Assembly (NCBI GenBank): GCA_025355915.1
Contig: JANXYT010000392.1
Span: forward strand, 1-6,286
DNA length: 6,286 nucleotides
DNA from: Holophagaceae bacterium
GTDB lineage: Bacteria > Acidobacteriota > Holophagae > Holophagales > Holophagaceae
Direction: 5' to 3'
A model generated the notes under the pieces. It was not told the origin of the DNA, did not search any database, and saw only the letters and a list, made by a program, of their open reading frames with translations. Numbering within the stretch: position 1 is the stretch's first letter; every line of letters starts with the position of its first letter. The translations under genes and the position numbers were made by a program. Positions 1-5,969 of the stretch are shown piece after piece.

Positions 1-829
1 CCTCATCCAACAGCTTGGGGGCGAAGACGCCGCCGATGAGGGCCGTGGTGATGACCACATCCACCTGGGCGCAGTGGTCCGCCAGCAGCTTGGCCTGCAG
101 GGCCTTGTCCTCCGCCGACAGTTCCGTGGCGTAGCCGCCGACCGCGGAGGCGCCCTGCTTGAGGTCGATGCCCACGTACTTGCCGCCCACGGATTCGATC
201 TGCTCCTTCACCTCCGGGCGCACGTCCGTGGCCGTCACGCTGGCGCCGAGCCGCTTGGCGGTGGCGATGGCCTGCAGGCCCGCCACGCCCGCCCCGATGA
301 CGAACACCTTGGCGGGCAGCGTCGTGCCGGCGGCGGTGATGAACATCGGGAAGTACTTTGGCAGTTCCATGGCGCCTAGCAGCACCCCCTTGTAGCCCAC
401 CAGGTTCGCCTGGCTCGACAGCGTGTCCATGGCCTGGGCCCGGGTGGTGCGGGGGATGCAGTCCGTGGAGAAGGCGGTGAGGTTGCGCTCCGCCATGCGC
501 TTCACCGTGTCGAGATTCCGCGTGGGAAAGAGCGACGCCAGCAGCATGGCCCCGGGCCGGAAGAGATCCACCTCGTGGGTGCCGTCCGGCCGGGTCTGGG
601 GGGCGTTCACCTTCAGCACGAAATCGGCCCCGCCCAGGAGCGACGCCGAGTCCGGCGCGAGGGTGACGCCCGCAGCCTGGTAGACCTGGTCGGAGAAGTG
701 GGCCGCAGCGCCCGCTCCAGTTTCGACCGCAACCTCGATGCCGAGGGCGATCAGTTTCTTGCAGGACTCGGGATCCAGCGCGACGCGGGTCTCGCCCGCC
801 CGGATTTCCCTGGGAACGGCAATCTTCAT
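1..829 (-). CDS. pntA: NAD(P) transhydrogenase subunit alpha (partial, C-terminus beyond left edge)
   Basis: This encodes the NAD(H)-binding alpha subunit (domain I) of proton-translocating transhydrogenase, which moves hydride between NADH and NADP+ at the inner membrane using the proton gradient. The frame starts at ATG 829 and gives 276 residues without a stop before the edge. Family landmarks visible: N-terminal MKIAVPREI with the ETRVALDP segment (residues 1-20), the IPRTTRAQAMDTLSSQAN signature (about 125-142), and the Rossmann loop GAGVAGLQAIATAKRLGA (179-196) followed by TDVR (201-204). The related alanine dehydrogenases share the fold, but the RAQ-LSSQAN signature is typical of PntA. 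GAGGG-like GAGGG at 834-838 lies 4 nt before the start. Single-polypeptide alpha subunits are about 510 residues and split (PntAA) forms about 380; the window does not show which applies. It is transcribed away from the FAS1 gene; pntB is not in the window. Confidence 0.95.
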   Translation of the reverse strand, partial: MKIAVPREIRAGETRVALDPESCKKLIALGIEVAVETGAGAAAHFSDQVYQAAGVTLAPDSASLLGGADFVLKVNAPQTRPDGTHEVDLFRPGAMLLASLFPTRNLDTVKRMAERNLTAFSTDCIPRTTRAQAMDTLSSQANLVGYKGVLLGAMELPKYFPMFITAAGTTLPAKVFVIGAGVAGLQAIATAKRLGASVTATDVRPEVKEQIESVGGKYVGIDLKQGASAVGGYATELSAEDKALQAKLLADHCAQVDVVITTALIGGVFAPKLLDE

Positions 830-900
830 GGGGCCCTCGGGATGAAAAATCACAGGATTCCGCAAACCATAACATTGATGGGCGTCGGAGGCTTTATGGT

Positions 901-966
901 GATTTCACGTTACCGTGCCCCCCATCATCCGCAGGCTAGCCCCATCGCGCCATAGGCCGTGAAATC
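901..966. repeat. 9-bp perfect inverted repeat in the pntA/FAS1 divergent spacer
   Basis: GATTTCACG at 901-909 is mirrored exactly by CGTGAAATC at 958-966, leaving a 48-nt centre. It lies between the two divergent genes, where a regulator could act on both. There is no U-tract, so it is not an intrinsic terminator. A 9-bp match at this spacing can arise by chance, so a function is only a possibility. Confidence 0.25.
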
Positions 967-1065
967 GGGTTCCGGGGGGCAGGGGTCCATTCCACTCATT
1001 CCGATCATTTTTCCGCCTTGGTCATCCAGACTCGGGTTTGAGGCGTTTGGCTTGTTGACCCCACT

Positions 1066-1081
1066 TTGGGTGATCACCAAA
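1066..1081. promoter_or_regulatory. Palindrome overlapping the FAS1 ribosome binding site
   Basis: The sequence TTGGGTGATCACCAAA contains a perfect 10-bp palindrome, GGTGATCACC (1069-1078), and its flanks also pair except for one mismatch (1068/1079). It runs directly into the Shine-Dalgarno AAAGGAG (1079-1085) of the FAS1 gene. This is the geometry of an operator or of a small mRNA hairpin masking part of the site. No matching second copy was seen in the window, so the regulatory role is inference. Confidence 0.25.
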
Positions 1082-1092
1082 GGAGCCTCACC

Positions 1093-1581
1093 ATGAAAAC
1101 CTTCAGTCTTGCTCTGATCCTGTCCGTTCCGGCCGTGCTCTTGCACGCATCCGCCCCCGGGGAGGTCGCTCATCGATCCAAGGCGGATATCGTCGATACC
1201 GCCGTAAGCGCGGGTTCCTTCAAGACCCTGGCGGCCGCACTGCAGGCTGCTGGGCTCGTGGACACGCTGAAGGGCGCAGGTCCCTTCACGGTCTTCGCCC
1301 CCACCGACGAAGCCTTCGCCAAGCTGCCGGCGGGTACGGTGGAAGCCCTGCTCAAAGACATCCCCAAGTTGAAGGCCATCCTCACCTACCACGTGGTGGC
1401 CGGCAAGGTGGAGGCCAAGGACGTGGTTCAGCTTGCCAAGGCGGCCACGATCAACGGCCAGGACCTGGTCATCGGTACAAGCGAGGGGGTCACGATCAAT
1501 AACGCCAAGGTGATCAAGGCTGATATCCAGGCCAAGAATGGTGTCATTCACGTGATCGATACGGTCCTGCTGCCCATGTAA
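1093..1581 (+). CDS. Exported fasciclin (FAS1) domain protein
   Basis: A 162-residue protein made of one FAS1 (fasciclin/beta-Ig-H3) domain behind a signal peptide. Residues 1-21 are basic at the start (MK) then hydrophobic and end in HASA, fitting signal peptidase I cleavage near residue 21. Domain landmarks: the FAS1 H1-type motif [13 protein letters not shown] (66-78), the conserved YH within [10 protein letters not shown] (98-106 region), and the terminal [11 protein letters not shown] (151-161). FAS1 domains act in adhesion and extracellular interactions; small bacterial versions are secreted or envelope-associated with mostly unknown ligands. The start at 1093 is chosen over a further upstream in-frame GTG/ATG-type extension because AAAGGAG (1079-1085) lies 7 nt before it and the signal peptide begins there. 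The gene ends in its own terminator, so it is probably a separate transcript. The domain call is firm; the biological role is not known. Confidence 0.95.
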   Translation: MKTFSLALILSVPAVLLHASAPGEVAHRSKADIVDTAVSAGSFKTLAAALQAAGLVDTLKGAGPFTVFAPTDEAFAKLPAGTVEALLKDIPKLKAILTYHVVAGKVEAKDVVQLAKAATINGQDLVIGTSEGVTINNAKVIKADIQAKNGVIHVIDTVLLPM

Positions 1582-1596
1582 TCAAGATTTCGTTCG

Positions 1597-1627
1597 GGCC
1601 CACTGGAGGTCTTCCAGTGGGCCTTTT
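1597..1627 (+). terminator. Intrinsic terminator of the FAS1 gene
   Basis: An 11-bp perfect stem, GGCCCACTGGA (1597-1607) with TCCAGTGGGCC (1613-1623), closes on a 5-nt loop and is followed by TTTT (1624-1627). It begins 15 nt after the FAS1 stop codon and separates that gene from the sigma factor remnant downstream. Confidence 0.9.
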
Positions 1628-1676
1628 CGTGCCGATGGTAAGCTCTGCCCAGCGTTTCGCTCCGGAGCCAACCTTC

Positions 1677-2131
1677 ATGGCGGATCCCATCCCGACCTCG
1701 CCCGCTGCGGATTGTTTGGATGCCCGTGCTGAGGGGGAACTGCTGCGGGGTAATGCCCTCCGAGAAGAGGCTGCACTAGAGGCTTTCTTCCAGCGGTTTG
1801 GCGGCCGGGTCTTCGCGTATGTTCGTACCCTCGGTGGTCGGGGTTTCCCGGCCATAGGGTCCAGGAAATCTTCTTGACCTTATGGCAGAAAGAGGTCCTT
1901 TTCAGTCCCGGTTTCGGTTCCGCCAAGGCGTGGATTTTCACGGTGACCCGCCACAAGGATTTCGACATCCTCCGAGCCCAGCGAAGCACCAAGGAAGAAA
2001 CCGATCCAGACCTTGAGCGGTGGCCGGGACCGGATCTTGTTCCGGGATCGGATGTCGAAGACGCCATCAGCCTTCAGAAAGCTCTTTCCATGCTGCCTCC
2101 CGATCCACAGATGCCCCTTCCAATCGCCTAG
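1677..2131 (+). pseudogene. ECF-family RNA polymerase sigma factor, frameshifted and truncated
   Basis: Two adjacent frames together read as an ECF (extracytoplasmic function) sigma-70 factor. The first frame starts at ATG 1677, with CGGAG 9 nt upstream, and carries the start of region 2, including ALEAFFQRFG and VFAYVRTLGG (residues about 33-54). It would stop at 1875-1877. From about 1850 the homology continues in the -1 frame with VQEIFLTLWQK, then GSAKAWIFTVTRHK and DFDILRAQR (regions 2.2-2.4), an acidic linker, and VEDAISLQKALSMLPPD leading into region 4. It ends at TAG 2129-2131 just after QMPLPIA, which resembles the first few residues of region 4. The -35-binding helix-turn-helix is absent, and no anti-sigma gene follows. 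A single-base sequencing error could explain the frame change but not the missing region 4, so a decayed gene is the best reading. A living ECF of this type would drive an envelope or oxidative stress regulon. Confidence 0.8.
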
Positions 2132-2133
2132 CC

Positions 2134-2652
2134 ATGACCCATCCATTCGATCGTGTCCTGTTCGATTTTCAAACTGCAGACCACCTCCCGTGGCAGGTCG
2201 TGAACGACGACGTCATGGGGGGACGGTCCATCAGCCGTTGGCTGCGGACTGATGGAGTTGCCGTATTCCAAGGCTTGGTGTCCCTGGAGAACAACGGAGG
2301 CTTCGCCTCCGTTCGCTCGCTGCCCGACCGCCATGACCTGGTCGGCTGCGAAGCGTTTGTGCTTCGCGTGCGCGGGGATGGTCGGCGCTACAAGTTCACG
2401 GTGCGTTCGGAGCGAGGAGTTGACGGCGCGCTGTATCAGTCCGCCTTCACCACGAAGAGGGACGAGTGGGAGGACCATCGCCTGCCTCTAAACGGTTTTG
2501 TGGCCACCTATCGGGGGCGCGTACTGCCCGGCGAACCGCCCCTGAACCCCGGGAAGGTCAGGTCCCTGGGCCTGCTGGTTTCCGACCAGCAGGAAGGCCC
2601 ATTCCGGCTTGAGATCGCGTGGATCAAGGCGACGGCTTCTGCGGATCGCTAG
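2134..2652 (+). CDS. CIA30 family protein
   Basis: A 172-residue protein of the CIA30 family (named after the complex I intermediate-associated protein 30; galactose-binding-like beta-sandwich fold). Visible family motifs: VLFDF (8-12), the core W-VVNDDVMGGRS (20-32), FQGLVSLENNGGFASVRS (45-62), LRVRGDGRRYKF (77-88), and the C-terminal LGLLVSDQQEGPFRLEI (145-161). There is no signal peptide or membrane segment, so it should be cytoplasmic. Bacterial members have no settled biochemical role; complex I assembly is only proven for the eukaryotic protein. The start at ATG 2134 fits the family N-terminus, but no Shine-Dalgarno is visible in front of it. It sits 2 nt after the stop of the sigma remnant, so translation may depend on coupling to that frame. 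An 86-bp gap separates it from the first lipocalin. Confidence 0.9.
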   Translation: MTHPFDRVLFDFQTADHLPWQVVNDDVMGGRSISRWLRTDGVAVFQGLVSLENNGGFASVRSLPDRHDLVGCEAFVLRVRGDGRRYKFTVRSERGVDGALYQSAFTTKRDEWEDHRLPLNGFVATYRGRVLPGEPPLNPGKVRSLGLLVSDQQEGPFRLEIAWIKATASADR

Positions 2653-2738
2653 GCAGGGGAACCAGCGGATCAGGTCCTTCTGGGTGCGCGTGCCGTCGTG
2701 GGGTATCCCAAGTCAAGCACTTCAAAGAGGGAGACAGC

Positions 2739-3290
2739 ATGTTCCAGACCTCGCCAGGCCTTTCCAAATGGCACATCGGCTGGCTATCACTTTGGGTGTT
2801 GGTCGTGATGGGCTGCCAGAATACCGGACTTCGGCCACCCTTGGCCCTGGCGCCGACGGTTGATGTTGCACGTTTCATGGGCGACTGGTACGTCATTGCC
2901 AATATCCCAACCTTCATCGAGAAGGGGGCCCACAATGCCAGGGAGTCTTACGCACGTGACCCCGATGGCAGCATCGCCACGACCTTCACCTTCCGTGCCG
3001 GCAGTTTTGAGGGCAAGCCAAAGCGCTATACGCCCAGGGGGTTCATCAAGGACGCCAGCGGCGCTGTTTGGGGAATGCGTTTTGTGTGGCCCATCCAGGC
3101 GGACTACCGCATCGTCCATGTGACCGATGACTACAGTCAGACCATCATCGGCCGTGAAGCCCGGGACTATCTTTGGATCATGGCCCGCACCCCGAGCATT
3201 CCGGAGGGGGACTATCAGCGCCTGGTTGCCATGGTGGCCGCGCAGGGCTATGACACCCGCAAGATCGTGCGGGTACCGCAGCGTTGGTAA
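2739..3290 (+). CDS. Lipocalin family lipoprotein (divergent Blc relative)
   Basis: A 183-residue lipocalin with a lipoprotein signal: a hydrophobic stretch at 15-24 ends in the lipobox VMGC, making Cys26 the probable acylated residue. The lipocalin G-x-W motif is GDWYVIANIP (48-57), followed by TFIEKGAHNA (58-67). The C-terminal strand-helix signature is RDYLWIMARTPSIP (142-155). Lipocalins bind small hydrophobic ligands in a beta-barrel; bacterial ones sit in the outer membrane and are linked to lipid handling and envelope stress. This subtype (MGDWYVIANIPTFIEKGA type) is one I associate with proteobacterial clusters carrying cyclopropane fatty acid synthase under ECF/ChrR control; none of those partner genes is present here. 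The ATG at 2739 is preferred over upstream in-frame starts because AGGGAG (2728-2733) lies 5 nt before it and the signal peptide begins there. Confidence 0.93.
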   Translation: MFQTSPGLSKWHIGWLSLWVLVVMGCQNTGLRPPLALAPTVDVARFMGDWYVIANIPTFIEKGAHNARESYARDPDGSIATTFTFRAGSFEGKPKRYTPRGFIKDASGAVWGMRFVWPIQADYRIVHVTDDYSQTIIGREARDYLWIMARTPSIPEGDYQRLVAMVAAQGYDTRKIVRVPQRW

Positions 3291-3336
3291 GCCAGGCGTT
3301 CGGTCCCTTGCCGCCTCGGGAATTGGAGAGAGTCCA

Positions 3337-3888
3337 ATGATGAAATCCGTACCTTTCCATGCCGCCTGGGCCCTCCTGCTGGTGGTGTGTGTCGGCTGTG
3401 TGGGCATCCCGCAAAACATCCAGCCGGTCGAACCGTTCGAGCCTGAAAGGTATCTGGGGCAATGGTATGAGATTGCCCGCCTGGATCATTCGTTCGAACG
3501 AGGCTTGATCAAGGTCCGGGCGAATTACAGCCTGCAGGAGGATGGCGGCCTGAAAGTCGTCAATCAAGGCTATTCACCCGGATCAAAGTCCTGGAAGACG
3601 GCGGTAGGAAAAGCCTATTTCGTCAAGGACCGGCATCAAGGATTTCTGAAGGTGTCCTTTTTTGGCCCCTTTTACGGGTCGTACATTGTGTTTGAACTGG
3701 ATCAGGCCAAGTACCAATACGCCTTGGTGAGCGGCCCCAACAAGTCCTACCTGTGGTTGTTGTCTCGAACCCCCACCTTGGATCAGGACCTGCAGCGTCA
3801 ACTCATCGGCAAGGCGAAGGCCCGGGGCTTTGACACGAGCCGGTTGATTCTCGTGGAGCAAGGGGACGCATCCATGCCGCACCCTTGA
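3337..3888 (+). CDS. blc: Outer-membrane lipocalin Blc-like lipoprotein
   Basis: A 183-residue close relative of E. coli Blc, the outer-membrane lipocalin that binds lysophospholipids and fatty acids. A short hydrophobic leader (9-19) ends in VGC, with Cys21 the likely lipidated residue; the -3 position is a cysteine instead of the usual Leu, which makes the lipobox slightly unusual. Blc landmarks: ERYLGQWYEIARLDHSFERG (37-56), the VGKAYF strand (90-95), KVSFFGPFYGSY (105-116), and SYLWLLSRTPTL (137-148). GGAGAG (3325-3330) lies 6 nt before ATG 3337; a second ATG follows immediately at 3340 and could also serve. It lies 46 nt after the first lipocalin and is probably co-transcribed with it. 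No terminator was found downstream. Family identity is firm; the ligand is inferred from Blc. Confidence 0.94.
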   Translation: MMKSVPFHAAWALLLVVCVGCVGIPQNIQPVEPFEPERYLGQWYEIARLDHSFERGLIKVRANYSLQEDGGLKVVNQGYSPGSKSWKTAVGKAYFVKDRHQGFLKVSFFGPFYGSYIVFELDQAKYQYALVSGPNKSYLWLLSRTPTLDQDLQRQLIGKAKARGFDTSRLILVEQGDASMPHP

Positions 3889-4065
3889 CGGGAACCGTGG
3901 GAAACGAACCTCTCATCGGGCTTACTGGTGCCATGGGAGACGCCATCTGATCCACCCGTTTGTTTCGCAACTTCAGGGAAAGCAGGCGCTCCAAACGGCG
4001 CAACCTCTATCTGCTCCACTCATCTGCTGAATCTGGGATAAACCTGGTCATTGCCTGGACCTTGA

Positions 4066-4938
4066 CTAGAGCCCACGCGCCCACTCTGGCCGAAGCGGCG
4101 CGCGGCCCGCGAGGGCCTCATCGATGCTGGCGAGGATCGCCTCCCGGTCCCGGGGCAGTCGCCCGCCGATGGGCAGGTAGTTCGAGGCGTGGTTGGCGCG
4201 GAAGATGGCGGCGCTGGGGTGGGTCTCTTCCACGAACCAGCGCAGCTCGGTGAGCAACCCCGGGACATCCGGCAGCTCGAAACGGCCCTTATCCTCCAGT
4301 CTGGCGATGGGGGTTCCGGGGACGACCGTCAGGGTCAGGGTCGAAAGAAAACGGGGATCCATCGCCGTGGCGAGGCGCCCGGAGGCCCGGGCGTGCTCCT
4401 CGCTGCGCTCGCGCCCCCCGGCGCCCAGCAGGAACATCAGCGACTGCTCCATCCCGGCGGCCTTGGCTTTGTGGGCGGCCTTGATGTGTTCGGCCGCGGT
4501 GGCCCCCTTCGCGATGCGGTGGAGGGTTAAGTCATCCCCGGATTCGGGGCCGATGTAGAGCAGCGAGAGGCCCAGGTCGCGCAGACGTTTCAGGTCTCCG
4601 GGCGACTTCTCCAGCAGGTTGCGGGCTGTGGCGTAGGTGCTGACGCGCCGGAGGCGGGGGAACGCCGTGGCCAGGGCCAGCAGGATGGGTTCCCAATAGT
4701 CGAGGCTCATGCCCAGGGGGTCGCCATCGGCCACAAAAACGTGCCGAATGTCTTCCGCAAACCGGGCCCCGCCCTCGGAGATGTCCGCCAGGACCTCGGC
4801 CACCGGTCGTACCTGGTAGCGCTTGCCCCGGTACATGGCGCAGTAGGTGCAGGCGTTCCAGGAACAGCCCAGGGTCGCCTGAAGGATGAACGAGGCGGCC
4901 TCGCTGGGAGGGCGGAAGAGCGGTTCGTCGTAGCGCAC
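4066..4938 (-). CDS. Radical SAM protein, CX4CX2C type
   Basis: A 290-residue radical SAM enzyme core, using a [4Fe-4S] cluster to cleave S-adenosylmethionine; the substrate is unknown. From GTG 4938 the cluster-binding cysteines are C25, C30 and C33 in LGCSWNACTYCAMY, spaced CX4CX2C rather than the canonical CX3CX2C. The other visible barrel elements are ADGDPLGM (70-77), YIGPESGDD (128-136, the usual IGxESG-type SAM-site strand) and LLGAGG (170-175). The N-terminus RYDEPLFRPPSEA (2-14) is typical of this uncharacterised family. GTG 4938 is chosen because GGGAG (4948-4952) lies 9 nt before it; TTG 4968 or GTG 4956 would add 10 or 6 residues but have no visible binding site. No B12-binding or SPASM domain is present. 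It is divergent from the NTF2-like gene, with 105 nt between their starts, and interrupts the plus-strand cluster. Confidence 0.9.
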   Translation of the reverse strand: MRYDEPLFRPPSEAASFILQATLGCSWNACTYCAMYRGKRYQVRPVAEVLADISEGGARFAEDIRHVFVADGDPLGMSLDYWEPILLALATAFPRLRRVSTYATARNLLEKSPGDLKRLRDLGLSLLYIGPESGDDLTLHRIAKGATAAEHIKAAHKAKAAGMEQSLMFLLGAGGRERSEEHARASGRLATAMDPRFLSTLTLTVVPGTPIARLEDKGRFELPDVPGLLTELRWFVEETHPSAAIFRANHASNYLPIGGRLPRDREAILASIDEALAGRAPLRPEWARGL

Positions 4939-4947
4939 GAGGGCATG

Positions 4948-4952
4948 CTCCC
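4948..4952 (-). promoter_or_regulatory. Ribosome binding site deciding the radical SAM start
   Basis: On the minus strand GGGAG lies 9 nt before GTG 4938. No comparable site precedes the alternative TTG 4968 or GTG 4956, and the family N-terminus (RYD...FRPPSEA) begins right after 4938. Confidence 0.55.
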
Positions 4953-5043
4953 ACACCCCAAGGGGCAAATGGTGCTGGCATACAGCCTACCTGGGTGCAA
5001 GATGAACCGGCTGTGCAAGTCCGCCACGCCGAAAGGGGGGAGC

Positions 5044-5439
5044 ATGATCCAGTCATTTGTCTTGATGGTGGCCATCGCCGCGTATGCGGCGCCCCCGGTG
5101 GATCTCACCCCGGAAGCGGTCGTCCAGAAGCAGGTGGACGCCTACAACGCCCATGACCTGGATGCCTTCGTGGCCTGCTACGGGCCTGCCATCGAATTCA
5201 GGACCATGGACGGGAATGTGGGCGCGGAGAAGGGACTGGCCCCGCTCCGGAAGGGCTATAGCGATCTTTTCAAGCGCTTCCCAGCCCTGAAGGTGAAGAT
5301 CCTGCAACGAATCTGCCAGGGGGCCTTCGTCATCGACCAGGAACAGGCGGAAGGCATGGGGCCAAAACCCGTCACCGTCACCGCAATCTATGAAATTGCG
5401 CAGGGGAAGATCGTTCGCGTCTGGTTCATCGAAGGGTGA
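5044..5439 (+). CDS. Exported NTF2/SnoaL-like protein
   Basis: A 131-residue protein with the cone-shaped NTF2-like (SnoaL/ketosteroid isomerase) fold. The N-terminal 16 residues are hydrophobic and end in AYA-APP, fitting a cleavable signal peptide and periplasmic export. Fold landmarks: the first helix with VDAYNAHDLDAFVACYGP (31-48), the strand IEFRTMDG (50-57), the helix LRKGYSDLFKRFPALKVKI (68-86), and the C-terminal strands TVTAIYEIAQGKIVRVWFIEG (111-131). This family ranges from isomerases to ligand-binding proteins without catalysis, and the substrate cannot be read from sequence. The start at ATG 5044 follows AAAGGGG (5032-5038) and begins the signal peptide; ATG 5002 in frame would hide it. 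The 3' end overlaps the convergent ygjP frame by 52 nt. Small NTF2-like proteins do occur in ECF-controlled stress clusters, which may link it to the lipocalins upstream. Confidence 0.9.
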   Translation: MIQSFVLMVAIAAYAAPPVDLTPEAVVQKQVDAYNAHDLDAFVACYGPAIEFRTMDGNVGAEKGLAPLRKGYSDLFKRFPALKVKILQRICQGAFVIDQEQAEGMGPKPVTVTAIYEIAQGKIVRVWFIEG

Positions 5440-5969
5440 AGCACCGAGCTGGTCGAAACGGGACCCACTTTCCTGCCTTCCAGAAACGTCAGATAAAGCC
5501 GTAGATCAAACTCGAGTTGGTGGTACTCCGGCACCATGTGGGTGCACAGCTGGTAGAAGGCCTTGTTGTGGTCGCTTTCTTTCATGTGCGCCAGTTCATG
5601 CACGAGGATCATCTTCAGGAATTCGGCGGGGGCATCGCGGAACACCGTCGCCACGCGGATTTCCCGGCTGGCCTTGAGTCGGTGGCCCTGCACCCGGGAC
5701 ACCCTCGTGTGTGTGCCCAGGGCCTGGCTCAGCACCTGCAGCTTGCTGTCGTAGATCACCTTGGCGAGGGGCGCCGTGTGGCGCATGAAGCGGTCCTTCA
5801 TCTCGAGGGCGAGCAGGTGCAGGGCCTTGTCGTTGCGCACGTCGTGGGCCTCTCCGTACCGGCTGTGGAGATACTCACCCAGGCGGTCCTGGGCGATGAG
5901 GTCCCGCACTTGGGCCTGGACGGCCGGGCCGTACCCATCAAGGTATTTGAGGCGGATGGGTTGGTTCAC
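5388..5969 (-). CDS. ygjP: YgjP family protein with metallopeptidase-like (M48/DUF45) domain
   Basis: A 193-residue protein that follows E. coli YgjP closely along its length. Visible: YLDGYGPAVQAQVRDLI (9-25), LGTHTRVSRVQG (84-95), SREIRVATVFRDAP (101-114), and the zinc signature HELAHMKESDHNKAF, with H124, E125, H128 and probably H134 as ligands and catalytic residue. HMVPEYHQLEFD follows at 144-155. YgjP has been described as a UTP pyrophosphatase despite its peptidase-like fold; the activity here is unverified. The start is GTG 5969, overlapping the stop of the upstream gene as GTGA (5966-5969), so translation is probably coupled. E. coli YgjP has about 167 residues and ends soon after the LTxL segment. 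This protein carries a tail of about 30 extra residues (from 164), of which about 17 are encoded antisense to the NTF2-like gene. Confidence 0.93.
   Translation of the reverse strand: MNQPIRLKYLDGYGPAVQAQVRDLIAQDRLGEYLHSRYGEAHDVRNDKALHLLALEMKDRFMRHTAPLAKVIYDSKLQVLSQALGTHTRVSRVQGHRLKASREIRVATVFRDAPAEFLKMILVHELAHMKESDHNKAFYQLCTHMVPEYHQLEFDLRLYLTFLEGRKVGPVSTSSVLHPSMNQTRTIFPCAIS

Noticed and set aside
3..875. 290-codon open frame on the minus strand over pntA
   Set aside because: It reads as Arg/Gly/His-rich sequence typical of an off-frame in GC-rich DNA, while the neighbouring frame is clear PntA.
866..900. ACCATAA ... TTATGGT 7-bp inverted repeat upstream of pntA
   Set aside because: About ten such 7-bp pairs at this spacing are expected by chance in a window this size.
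925..1551. 208-codon minus-strand frame antisense to the FAS1 gene
   Set aside because: No recognisable domain or binding site; the plus strand carries a complete FAS1 protein with signal peptide and terminator.
1832..1877. Sequencing or assembly error as the sole cause of the sigma factor break
   Set aside because: Possible for the frame change in the GGGGTTTCCC run, but it cannot explain the missing region 4 or the missing anti-sigma gene.
2658..2663. GGAACC resembling an ECF -35 element before the first lipocalin
   Set aside because: No convincing -10 element follows at 15-17 nt, and a 6-bp match in GC-rich DNA is weak evidence.
3889..4065. Spacer between blc-like gene and radical SAM gene, searched for a gene or terminator
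   Set aside because: Short open frames here have no family resemblance or binding site, and no stem plus U-tract was found; only small repeats such as ATCTGCT twice near 4010-4030.
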